In this document: positions 53,358 through 61,067 of the stretch, piece after piece
Numbering within the stretch: the first letter of the stretch is position 1
How the letters are laid out: each line of letters begins with the position of its first letter
Assembly: GCF_024298965.1 (NCBI RefSeq)
Contig: NZ_CP085193.1
Coordinates: 1,984,001 to 2,048,000 of the forward strand
Length of the DNA: 64,000 bases
Source: Streptomyces rapamycinicus NRRL 5491
GTDB lineage: Bacteria; Actinomycetota; Actinomycetes; Streptomycetales; Streptomycetaceae
Direction of reading: 5' to 3'
Made by a program: the position numbers and the translations under genes
Notes under the pieces: generated by a model
Database searches by the model: none
Seen by the model: only the letters and a program-made list of their open reading frames with translations
Told to the model about the DNA's origin: nothing

Positions 53358-53771
53358 GTGAGCGATCAACAAACGAAGACGGCCATCGTCCCCACCACCC
53401 ACTCGGGCGCGGCAGGCCCGTACTCACCCGGCAGCCGAAAGGGCGACATCCTGCAGACCGCGGGTCAGCTGGGGCTGCCGCCCGGCGCCCCCCATCTCCG
53501 CTCGGCCGATCAGTACCCGAACCTGGCCACCCAGGTGCTTCAGGCGCTCGACAACGTCACCGCGGTGCTCGCCGAGGCCGGGTCCGGCTGGGCAGACGTG
53601 ATCATGGTCCGGGCGCATCTCACCGACACCGCCCACTTCCGGGAGTTCAACACCCTGTACTCCGAGTACCTCGCCACCGAGCAGGGCCCCCTCCCGTCCC
53701 GCACGACTGTGTACGTGGGCCTGCCGGCCGGATGTCTCGTGGAGATCGACGCCCTGGCCGTCCTGGGGTGA
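53358..53771 (+). CDS. RidA family enamine/imine deaminase
   Basis: 137 aa, GTG start behind AAGGAA. The YjgF/RidA fold is clear: GAAGPYSPGSRKGDILQTAG, NVTAVLAEAGSGWADVIMVR and PSRTTVYVGLPAGCLVEI with the substrate-binding Arg. RidA hydrolyses 2-aminoacrylate and similar imines, the reactive product of PLP beta-lyases, so it fits directly behind the C-S lyase. A stem-loop ends the transcript before the MFS gene. Confidence 0.93.
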   Translation: MSDQQTKTAIVPTTHSGAAGPYSPGSRKGDILQTAGQLGLPPGAPHLRSADQYPNLATQVLQALDNVTAVLAEAGSGWADVIMVRAHLTDTAHFREFNTLYSEYLATEQGPLPSRTTVYVGLPAGCLVEIDALAVLG

Positions 53772-53781
53772 CACCTCCTGT

Positions 53782-53816
53782 GCCACGGGCCGTGCCGCCG
53801 CAGGCCGGCCCGTGGC
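53782..53816 (+). terminator. Terminator after RidA
   Basis: Stem GCCACGGGCC / GGCCCGTGGC, 10 bp perfect, 15-base loop. It separates RidA from the MFS gene, which has its own promoter. Confidence 0.65.
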
Positions 53817-53894
53817 GATGAGGCCGCCGCTGTGACGCCGCCAGCTCCGCGGCCCCCGTCCATAACAGCAGCGCAACCCTGAAGCAGTAATTCC

Positions 53895-53962
53895 GTCACC
53901 GTATTGACAGGTGTCGACATCGACGGCATGTTACTCCCATCGTCACCCCATAGAGCGGTGAC
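53895..53962 (+). promoter_or_regulatory. Two GTCACC-N9-GGTGAC elements (sites 2 and 3) at the MFS promoter
   Basis: Site 2 (53895-53915): GTCACC-GTATTGACA-GGTGTC; its TTGACA (53904-53909) is a -35 box. Site 3 (53942-53962): GTCACC-N9-GGTGAC, a perfect repeat, about 25 bp downstream, near the transcription start. Repressor occupancy of both would block the MFS gene at 54020. Confidence 0.65.
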
Positions 53963-54019
53963 ACTCATCGTGAATGCCTCTTCACGCGCCTCGATGCCCG
54001 TCGTCCCCAGGGGAACCCC

Positions 54020-55426
54020 ATGACCCACACCGCATCCACTCCCCCTCCCGGCGGCCGAGTGCCGCGTCCGGCGACGGAAACGTCCGGCGCCGGCCAGCTC
54101 GCGGCCAGACTCGAGCGACTGCCGTGGTCCGGCTATCAGCGAAAGCTGCTGCTGGTCGTGGCCACGGCCTGGCTATTCGATTCCATCGACCTCGCGTCGC
54201 TCACCTTCATGCTGTCGCCGATCAGCACCGAATTCTCGCTCGACCACGCGCAGGCCGGCCTCGTGGGCAGCACGAGCTTCCTGGGCATGCTCGTCGGAGC
54301 GGTGGTGGCCGGCGCACTGGCGGACCGAGTGGGCCGCCGACGAGTCTTCCAGTGGAGCATCGTCGTCTGGGGCGTCGCCGGCATCGCCCTGGCCCTGTCG
54401 TGGGACTTCTCCAGCCTGTTGGCATTCCGGTTCCTGCTGGGCCTGGGCATGGGGGCCGAATTCCCCGTCGCCGCGGCACTGATGGCCGAGTTCCTGCCCG
54501 CCGAACGGCGCGGACGCGGTGCGGCGATCCTGGAAGGGGCATGGCCGGTCGGCTTCGTCCTGGCGGGCACACTGGCGTACTTCATCGTTGAGCCACTCGG
54601 CTGGCGCGCGATGTTCGTCATCGAGGCGTGTCTGGCCCTCTGGGCCCTGGTGATCCGGCGGTTCATCCCCGAGTCGCCCCGCTGGCTGGCCACTCACGGC
54701 CGGTACGCCGAAGCGGAGCAGATCATCACGGAGATCGAGAAAACCGTCGAAGCCACCACCGGCAAGCCCCTGCCGGAACCGGCGGGCCCCGTCATCACCA
54801 CCGCGTCCGGCCCGGAACGCGGCGGAATCCGCGATCTGCTCTCCCCCTCGTACCGACGGCGCACGCTGTCCCTGTGGGCCGTCTGGTTCTGTATTCTCCT
54901 CGGCTACTACGGACTGACGACCTGGCTCGGCGGCCTCCTCACCGAACGCGGCCTCGACGTCATTCACAGCATTCAATACGTCCTGCTCATGGCCCTGTGG
55001 GGCATCCCCGGCTTCCTGTCCGCGGCCTATCTGGTCGAACGCGTCGGACGGAAGTTCTGCCTGGCGGGATACACCGTGGCCTCGGCAGTGGCCGCTTATG
55101 CCTATGGCCAGGCGGGCGACCGGACCGAGCTGATACTGACCGGCTCGATCCTCCAGTTCTTCTTCTTCGGAATGTGGTCCGCGCTCTACGCCTACACCCC
55201 GGAACTGTTCCCCACCCGCAGCCGGGGCATCGGGATGGGAACCGCGACGGCCGCCGGCCGACTCGGCGCGGTACTCGGCCCGACTCTCGTTCCCATCATC
55301 CTGAACGTGGCCGGAGCCACCGCTGTCTTCACCGTCAGCGCGGCCCTCTTCCTCATCGCCGCGTCGGTGGTCGTGGCGCTTCTGCCCGAAACCAAGCACA
55401 CCGTCCTGGAAGACATCTCCGGATAG
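54020..55426 (+). CDS. MFS transporter (aromatic-acid/sugar symporter type)
   Basis: 468 aa, 12 helices. Motif A in GALADRVGRRRVF, helix 4 LLAFRFLLGLGMGAEFPVAA, PESPRW after helix 6, and a second loop VERVGRKFC. The same family as the gene at 26780-28324. It has its own promoter with two copies of the 21-bp element, in common with the C-S lyase operon upstream, and its likely substrate is therefore an organosulfur or thiol-adduct compound; that is inference. A hairpin terminates it. Confidence 0.88.
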   Translation: MTHTASTPPPGGRVPRPATETSGAGQLAARLERLPWSGYQRKLLLVVATAWLFDSIDLASLTFMLSPISTEFSLDHAQAGLVGSTSFLGMLVGAVVAGALADRVGRRRVFQWSIVVWGVAGIALALSWDFSSLLAFRFLLGLGMGAEFPVAAALMAEFLPAERRGRGAAILEGAWPVGFVLAGTLAYFIVEPLGWRAMFVIEACLALWALVIRRFIPESPRWLATHGRYAEAEQIITEIEKTVEATTGKPLPEPAGPVITTASGPERGGIRDLLSPSYRRRTLSLWAVWFCILLGYYGLTTWLGGLLTERGLDVIHSIQYVLLMALWGIPGFLSAAYLVERVGRKFCLAGYTVASAVAAYAYGQAGDRTELILTGSILQFFFFGMWSALYAYTPELFPTRSRGIGMGTATAAGRLGAVLGPTLVPIILNVAGATAVFTVSAALFLIAASVVVALLPETKHTVLEDISG

Positions 55427-55458
55427 GGACGCCGGATCCGAAGACCGACGTGACGCCG

Positions 55459-55496
55459 CCCCTGCGAGCACGGCACAGCCACCTTGCTCGCGGGGG
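55459..55496 (+). terminator. Terminator after the MFS gene
   Basis: Stem CCCC-T-GCGAGCA / TGCTCGC-G-GGGG around a 14-base loop, 33 bp after the MFS stop. Confidence 0.6.
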
Positions 55497-55545
55497 TCCG
55501 GCGCTCGTCTGTGCTGACAATCGACGACATCGGAGGGTGAGCACT

Positions 55546-56280
55546 GTGGGGCGTTGGTGGCGCTGGCGGAGAGTGGCTTTCAAGGGAAGGGTGACCCAGG
55601 CCGAGTTCGCCCAGTTCGCCTCGCGGGAGGGATGGTGGTACTCGGGCTCACAGGAGCACGAGTGGTTCGGCTCCGCTCACACGTGGGACACGGTGGAAGG
55701 TCTCGTCGTACGGTTCTACACCGGTGGTCCGGTGCCCGTGCCGTTCGCCGAGGTGAGCGCGGACGAGCCGGAGATGTGTCAGCGTGCGATGGCCGACGCG
55801 GAGGCCGCCGCCGTCCGGGCCTTCCCCTGCTTCTCGGTCGCGGATTGCCTCGACCTGGCGCGGGGCTCAAGCGGTGGGGCGACGGTCCGGGCGCTGAACG
55901 GCCTGGCCGCCGTGGTACCCGACCGCTACTCCCGCGCGGTGGGAGAAGTCGTGATTCCGGCGCTCTTCGCACCCGAAGCAATGGTCCGGTCGGCAGCACT
56001 GCGGGTCGTCAGGATGGCGGCGTGGCCCGAGTTCGTACGACCGCTCGCCGCCGCGGCACTGACCGAACCCGACGAGGAGGCCGCCTGCCTCGCGCGCGAC
56101 ATCGTGGCCGGCCTGTCCGGGGCGGACGTCCTGACCTTCCTCGTGCGGCCGTCGGCCGACAAGGAGCCGACGACCGACACCGGCCATCGATCGGACGACG
56201 ACGCGCAGCGGACCGCCGGCCAGGGACGGCGGTCGCGGAAGCCCGGCTCAGCCCAAGAGATCTTCGTCTGGACACCCTGA
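55546..56280 (+). CDS. Hypothetical protein with HEAT-like helical repeats
   Basis: 244 aa from GTG 55546, nine bases after GGAGG. The first 20 residues are basic and Trp-rich (GRWWRWRRVAFKGRV). The middle (LNGLAAVVPDRYSRAVGEVV; FVRPLAAAALTEPDEEAACL) looks like paired helices of a HEAT/armadillo type. The tail is charged and disordered. No known domain. It overlaps the convergent HATPase gene by 33 bp. Confidence 0.6.
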   Translation: MGRWWRWRRVAFKGRVTQAEFAQFASREGWWYSGSQEHEWFGSAHTWDTVEGLVVRFYTGGPVPVPFAEVSADEPEMCQRAMADAEAAAVRAFPCFSVADCLDLARGSSGGATVRALNGLAAVVPDRYSRAVGEVVIPALFAPEAMVRSAALRVVRMAAWPEFVRPLAAAALTEPDEEAACLARDIVAGLSGADVLTFLVRPSADKEPTTDTGHRSDDDAQRTAGQGRRSRKPGSAQEIFVWTP

Positions 56281-56754
56281 GTTCCAGCCCGATACGCGAA
56301 GGCCGACGCGGACCGTGTGGGAGTCGGCCGTCTCGCGGCACTCGATCCATTCGGTCAGGTGCTCGACGATGGACAGCCCCCGTCCGTGCTCGTCTCCGCA
56401 CTCGTCGGATCGGCCCGTCGCGGACGGTGGGCGGGCGGCTGGCGCGCCCCAGTCAATGACTTCGAGACTCAGCCGTCGGGCGTCCAGACGCAGGGAGACG
56501 CACATGCTGGCCCTTCCGTGCACGGCCGCATTACCGACGAGCTCGCTCACCACGAGGACCGCGGAGTGCAGGTCGTCGTCGTCCACGCCCCACAGGTCGA
56601 GCTGGACGCCGACGAACCGACGCGCCTCCGGAACCCGGCAGGGCTCGGCGGGCAGGGTCATCGCCGCCTGCTGGGGTTCCCCGCGGAGCTGACCCCGACC
56701 ATCGGACACGTGGGGTGACGACTGCGTCACGCCGGGGACTGAAAGAACAAACAT
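56248..56754 (-). CDS. HATPase (RsbW/anti-sigma-like) protein
   Basis: 168 aa, a single GHKL ATPase domain. The N box is VVSELVGNAAVHGRAS, the G1/G2 region is DEHGRGLSIVEHLTEW, and the ending HTVRVGLRV is usual. Standalone proteins like this act as anti-sigma kinases or bind partner proteins in stress pathways. The first 30 residues (up to PAEPCRVPEARRFV) are not conserved. Its upstream region, shared with the CGNR gene, carries four copies of the 21-bp element. It may therefore belong to the same regulon. Confidence 0.82.
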   Translation of the reverse strand: MFVLSVPGVTQSSPHVSDGRGQLRGEPQQAAMTLPAEPCRVPEARRFVGVQLDLWGVDDDDLHSAVLVVSELVGNAAVHGRASMCVSLRLDARRLSLEVIDWGAPAARPPSATGRSDECGDEHGRGLSIVEHLTEWIECRETADSHTVRVGLRVSGWNSGCPDEDLLG

Positions 56755-56829
56755 GGGAAATCCGATTCGGAACGGAGCCGAACTCCAGGGACTTTCGACA
56801 GCTCAGCCGGATCGATCGACAACCTCTAC

Positions 56830-57010
56830 GTCACCAGCTTGTGTAGTTACTTCTGGTTGCCACCCTTCCTCCCGATTTGTAACCTGTCAATAGGGTGACG
56901 AAGGCGAAGCGGGTTGAAGGGGAAGAAACCAGAGACTGAACCTGTTTGCGGGGTGACCTCGCCTGCGGCCCGCTATCGACACGGGAGGCGTCACCTGTCA
57001 ATATGGACGT
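56830..57010. promoter_or_regulatory. Four GTCACC-N9-GGTGAC-type elements between HATPase and CGNR genes
   Basis: Sites 4-7: 56830-56850 (GTCACC-N9-AGTTAC), 56879-56899 (GTAACC-N9-GGTGAC), 56937-56957 (TGAACC-N9-GGTGAC, weakest) and 56990-57010 (GTCACC-N9-GGACGT). Centres are 49-58 bp apart. The last abuts the GTG of the CGNR gene and covers its likely -10 box (CAATAT, 17 bp after TCGACA). Confidence 0.6.
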
Positions 57011-57583
57011 GTGGATGAGTTCGTCTTTGTGAGTGGTCGGCTGTGCCTCGATCTGGCGGGCACCAAGCTGTGGCGTCGGAGTCTTCACACGGAGCTGCTG
57101 AACTCCCCGGATGACATGCGGCGCTGGGTCCGCCAGGCGGGGCTCCTGGATGATCCGGGCCCAGTGGACGCCCGCGCGTTCGAGCGGCTGCGCCGTCTGC
57201 GTGAGGCGGTCTACACGCTCGCCACTTCCTGGCCTCCGGGCGACCACCCGGATGCCGATGTCGGTGAAGTCCTCGCGGAAGTGAACGAAGCGGCCCGGCT
57301 GCCGCTGCCGAAGCATCAGCTCGAGGTGTCGGGTCGGCTGACCCGGACGGGCGGTGTGGACGAGGTACTCGGTGCGGTGGCCCGCGACGCGGTGGACCTG
57401 CTGAGCTCGGCCCATTTCGCGCGGATGAGAGAGTGCGCCAACCCGGACTGCACGCGTCTCTTCATCGATCTGTCCCACTCCGGCGCCCGACGGTGGTGCG
57501 GGATGGCCGAGTGCGGGAACAGGCACAAGGCCGCCAGCTACCGGAAGCGGAAGAAGCAAACTGCGGTCGAAGCCGCCGCCTGA
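57011..57583 (+). CDS. CGNR zinc-finger transcriptional regulator
   Basis: 190 aa. The N-terminal ABATE-type region (residues 1-125) precedes the zinc finger: ECANPDCTRLFIDLS, then RWCGMAECGNRHKAASY, giving Cys-x4-Cys ... Cys-x4-Cys with the CGNR signature and a basic tail (RKRKKQ). CGNR proteins are regarded as stress-responsive DNA-binding regulators. The GTG at 57011 has no ribosome site, but a promoter with +1 at the start codon is plausible (leaderless). Site 7 of the 21-bp element touches this start, so autoregulation and control of the nearby genes are likely. Confidence 0.85.
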   Translation: MDEFVFVSGRLCLDLAGTKLWRRSLHTELLNSPDDMRRWVRQAGLLDDPGPVDARAFERLRRLREAVYTLATSWPPGDHPDADVGEVLAEVNEAARLPLPKHQLEVSGRLTRTGGVDEVLGAVARDAVDLLSSAHFARMRECANPDCTRLFIDLSHSGARRWCGMAECGNRHKAASYRKRKKQTAVEAAA

Positions 57584-57586
57584 GGA

Positions 57587-57610
57587 CAGGTCCTCACCGG
57601 CGAGGACCTG
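57587..57610 (+). terminator. Terminator after the CGNR gene
   Basis: Stem CAGGTCCTC / GAGGACCTG, 9 bp perfect with a six-base loop, beginning 4 bp after the CGNR stop. Confidence 0.6.
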
Positions 57611-57835
57611 GCGGCGTTCATGACGGCCTTTGCGATCACCTGGGGAGCGCGTACCGCGTGGCCCCCACCCGGAGGGTGCTGCCGTCCAGTCCGTCGACCG
57701 CAGCGCACCGGTGGGGGACAGCCAGGCGGCACACAGCGCCGGACAGACGGCGCGCACCGCGCGGATCGCGCGTTCACGCCATCCGCGGGCGCTCTCGCGG
57801 CATTGGCACGTTCATGTAATATTTGCGCGCCTACG

Positions 57836-57856
57836 CTTACCACACAATAGGGTGAC
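57836..57856 (-). promoter_or_regulatory. GTCACC-N9-GGTGAC element, site 8
   Basis: On the + strand CTTACC-N9-GGTGAC; the minus reading gives GTCACC-CTATTGTGT-GGTAAG. Two mismatches in one arm. Confidence 0.45.
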
Positions 57857-58003
57857 GATCCGCGACCATCCATCTGCCATATCGGCCTGCCACAACAGCC
57901 TGTCGAGCGTCAGTAACCCGCGTTTAGACCGCCTGGAATGTGTGATTCACCAGCCCATCTCGCCCGATCAGAGCGGGAGAGCAGTCCGCAGCGCACGGCA
58001 TTC

Positions 58004-58024
58004 GTCACCTCATTGACTAGTGAC
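58004..58024 (+). promoter_or_regulatory. GTCACC-N9-GGTGAC element, site 9
   Basis: GTCACC-TCATTGACT-AGTGAC: one mismatch. TTGACT lies inside the spacer as a possible -35 box. It stands about 250 bp before the LAL relic. Confidence 0.55.
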
Positions 58025-58270
58025 ACATTCGTACGGCAGTCTTGGGCAGACGACGAAGACAGGCCACACAGGCCGATTCAAGGCGACAAGCCGTGTGGTG
58101 ACCGGCAGGGAAGGTCATCTGGCCTCTCCGCCCCCGCACTCCCCGCCGCAGCCGCCACCCCCGTCGGCTGCGGCGGGGCCAGTCGTCAGCGGATCCGCAG
58201 GGTTGACCGACCGGGGCCACCGGGACCGGACCCCGACAACGTTGCGTGGTGCGAGAGAAGAGGTAGAACG

Positions 58271-59119
58271 GTGATCAGACGCCGCGCATCCTTCGCAGAC
58301 ACAGAACTCACCGGGCGACGACGTGAGTTGCACACCCTCCGCGTGCTCCTCGACGGGATGAGTGACAAACGAGGAGGGGCGCTGGTCGTGCGTGGGGAGT
58401 TGGGCATCGGCAAGACTGCCCTCCTTCAGGGAGTGCGGCCCTCACCGGACACGCTCGTCCTCGCCATATCCGGCGTGGAGCCCGAGAAGGAACTGGACTT
58501 CGCCGCCCTCCACCGGCTCTGCGCCCCCGTATTGCCCGGTGTCAACCGGCTGCCCGCACCTCAGCGTCATGCCCTGGAGGCGACGTTCGGCACCGGAACG
58601 GAGGGGCACCCGGATCGCCTCCTGGTGGGACTCGCTGCCCTCGGTCTATTGTCGGAAGCGGCCGCGGAACGCCCCCTGTTGTGCGTCATCGACGACGCAC
58701 AGTGGTTGGATCAGGCAACAGCGCACACTCTCGCCTTTGTCGCGCGCAGAGTTCACAACGAGCCAATCGTCCTCGTGTTCGCGGTGCGCGAGCCGAACGA
58801 CCGCTCCGAGCTCACCGGCCTCCCGGAACTCCGTCTGGAGGGACTGGCGGAAGAGGACGCGCGCAAGCTCCTGTCAGTGCGGTTCCCTTCGCCCTTCGAC
58901 GGCCCGGTCCGCGACTGCGTCGTCTCCGAAGCTCAGGGCAATCCCCTGGCTTTGCCGGAACTGTCACGCACCGCTGATGTCGCCGGCGGATTCACCTCTC
59001 CTGGAACGGGTGCGCGCCCGTCTCCCCTGGAAGCCGACCTGCGAAAGCAGCTCGCCGGACTTCCCCGGAACACGCGTATTCGCGATCGCTCATCGGTTGC
59101 GGACGGCTTACACCGCTGA
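58271..59119 (+). pseudogene. Truncated LAL (LuxR-family ATPase) regulator
   Basis: Starts GTG 58271 behind AGAGGT. About 270 residues of the AAA-type ATPase core are intact: FADTELTGRRRELHTLRVLL, Walker [14 protein letters not shown], Walker [14 protein letters not shown] and [16 protein letters not shown]. Homology ends at [12 protein letters not shown] (59075), where the frame enters a different gene, and it stops at 59119. The long TPR region and LuxR HTH (about 600 residues) are missing, so it cannot bind DNA as a LAL regulator. Confidence 0.75.
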
Positions 59120-59294
59120 CCGGGTCGCGGTCCTGGAGAAGGGGCGTATCAGCGAACTGGGCACTCATGACGAGCTCTTGGCCCGCGACGGTGGATACGC
59201 CTCACTGTGGCGTACCTGGCACGGCTGCTTGCCACCGCACGACGTGCCACGCGGCGGAGATCTGGCGGTTCCCCGGCCATGGGGTGAGCGGTGA
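59075..59294 (+). pseudogene. ABC transporter ATPase tail relic
   Basis: The +1 frame encodes [20 protein letters not shown], then [20 protein letters not shown] and [10 protein letters not shown], the H-loop and C-terminus of an ABC exporter ATPase. Nothing upstream of the H-loop remains; it is spliced directly onto the LAL relic, probably by a deletion between the two genes. Confidence 0.75.
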
Positions 59295-59393
59295 GTTCCG
59301 GCCGGGGTTCGGCGGCGCGGCGAGACGCCGGCGGGCCTGCGCCGGAGTGCTGGAGCAGGCCCACCGGGCGGTTGGTCCGGTCGGGGGTTGGGG

Positions 59394-61049
59394 TCAGCGG
59401 GGCATGACCGCTCCTTGGTTGGCGGGGGCGACGTGCTGGGCGTAGAAGGCGAGGTAGCCGCGGGTGACGTTCGGGGCGGGGGCGACCCGGCTGGTGCGGC
59501 GGCGGGCGAGTTCGGCCTCGTCGACGGCGAGGTCGAGTCGGCGGGCGTTGAGGTTGATGGAGATGGTGTCGCCGTCCCGCACCAGGCCGATGGGGCCGCC
59601 GCTGGCGGCTTCGGGGCCGACGTAGCCGATCGCGGGACCGTGGGAGGCGCCGGAGAAGCGGCCGTCGGTGATCAGGGCGACGGTCTCCGACAGGCCCATG
59701 CCGACGACGGCGGAGGTGGCGCCGAGCATCTCGCGCATGCCGGGGCCACCCTTGGGTCCTTCGTTGCGGATGATGATCGCCGTACCGGGTTCGATCTCGC
59801 CGGCCAGGGTGGCGGTGATCGCGTCCTCCTCGTTCTCGAAGACGCGGGCGGTGCCCTCGAATTCCCACATCGCCGGGGTGACGCCGGAGGCCTTCACGAC
59901 CGCGCCCTCGGGGGCGAGGCTGCCGCTGAGGATGTAGATCGCGCCTTCGGGAGCCTTCGGCTCGGCACGGGTGGCGAGCAGCTCGGGGTTGGTGTTCTCG
60001 GCCGCGGCGGCGATCTCGCCGGTGGTCCTGCCCGAGACCGTGATGGTGTCGCCGTGGATGAGGTCGCCGAGTTCCTTGAGGACGGCCGGCACACCGCCGG
60101 CCTCGCCCAGCTCGGTCACCCCCCAGGGACCCGAGGGTGCGAGCTTGGCCAGGGTGGGGGTTTCCCGGCCGATCTTGTCGATAAAGCCGAAGTCGAGTTC
60201 GACACCGGCTTCTTTGGCCATCGCGATGAAGTGCAGTACGAGGTTGGTCGAGCCGGACACCGACAGCGCGACGCGCAGGGCGTTCTCGAACGCGGCCGGG
60301 GTGAGGATGTCGCTGGGCCGGACGTTCTCCCGGAACAGGTCCACGATGCGCATACCGGTGTACTTGGCCGCGCGGATCTGCTTGTTGGTCCCGCCGGCGA
60401 GCGTGCCGGAACCGGGCAGTGACAGCCCGAGGGCCTCGGTGTAGATGCCCGCCGTGTTGCCGCTGGTGAGGGTGTCGCCGGCGCCGGGGCCGGGGAACAG
60501 CTCGTCCTCCCAGTTCTTCAGCGTCTCCTGGCTGATGGCGCCGCGAACCGCCTCGCCGACCCCGTCGTAGACGGTCTCGAGGAACAGGTGCTTGCCGCGG
60601 TACTCGCCGTACTTGGTGGGGCCGCAATAGAGCAGGATGGTCGGCAGATTGAGCCGGGCCGCCGCCATGACCATGCCCGGAGTGGGCTTGTCGCCACCGG
60701 TGAGCAGGACGAGGGCGTCGACGCCGTGGCCTTCGGCCATCAGCTCGACGGAGTCGGCGACGATGTCCCGGCTGGGCAGAACGTAGCGCATGCTGCGTGC
60801 GGCGAACGCTTCGCTGTCGGTGACGTGAAAGGTGTTGAACTCGATCGGTGTGCCGCCGTTCATCCGCACCCCCGCCTTGACCGCCTCGGCGAGAGTACGC
60901 AGGTGGGCGTTCTCTGGTGAGAAGTCCTGGTAGGTGTTGGCGATCATGATGAGCGGGCGGTCCAGCTCCTCATCGGTGAAGCCGGCTCCCTTGATCCAGG
61001 CACGCTGGAGCGAACGCTGGATGCCCTGGAACTGGTCCTTGCTGCGCAT
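59394..61049 (-). CDS. IlvD/Edd family dehydratase without Fe-S cysteines
   Basis: 551 aa from ATG 61049. The family layout is complete: VRMNGGTPIEFNTFHVTDSE, MRYVLPSRDIVADSVELM, the CGPTKYGEYRGK loop, GLSLPGSGTLAG, and TDGRFSGASHGPAIGYV with the catalytic Ser (about 466). The three Fe-S cysteines of characterised members are replaced: Glu46 (SPENAHLR), Gly119 (LTGGDK, usually GCDK) and Gly197 (SGNTAG). The Mg-site lysine (Lys121) remains. It might be an iron-free dehydratase for a sugar acid, or inactive. An ACS-type MFS gene was its upstream operon partner before an IS110 inserted. Confidence 0.85.
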   Translation of the reverse strand: MRSKDQFQGIQRSLQRAWIKGAGFTDEELDRPLIMIANTYQDFSPENAHLRTLAEAVKAGVRMNGGTPIEFNTFHVTDSEAFAARSMRYVLPSRDIVADSVELMAEGHGVDALVLLTGGDKPTPGMVMAAARLNLPTILLYCGPTKYGEYRGKHLFLETVYDGVGEAVRGAISQETLKNWEDELFPGPGAGDTLTSGNTAGIYTEALGLSLPGSGTLAGGTNKQIRAAKYTGMRIVDLFRENVRPSDILTPAAFENALRVALSVSGSTNLVLHFIAMAKEAGVELDFGFIDKIGRETPTLAKLAPSGPWGVTELGEAGGVPAVLKELGDLIHGDTITVSGRTTGEIAAAAENTNPELLATRAEPKAPEGAIYILSGSLAPEGAVVKASGVTPAMWEFEGTARVFENEEDAITATLAGEIEPGTAIIIRNEGPKGGPGMREMLGATSAVVGMGLSETVALITDGRFSGASHGPAIGYVGPEAASGGPIGLVRDGDTISINLNARRLDLAVDEAELARRRTSRVAPAPNVTRGYLAFYAQHVAPANQGAVMPR

Positions 61050-61067
61050 GTGTGTCCTACCTTTCAA

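Larger units (their letters stand above)
57611..58270. other. Gene-free region with two 21-bp elements
   Basis: 660 bp without a supported gene. Contains sites 8 and 9 of the GTCACC-N9-GGTGAC family and AT-rich patches unlike the rest of the window. The final bases give the ribosome site of the LAL relic. Confidence 0.5.
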
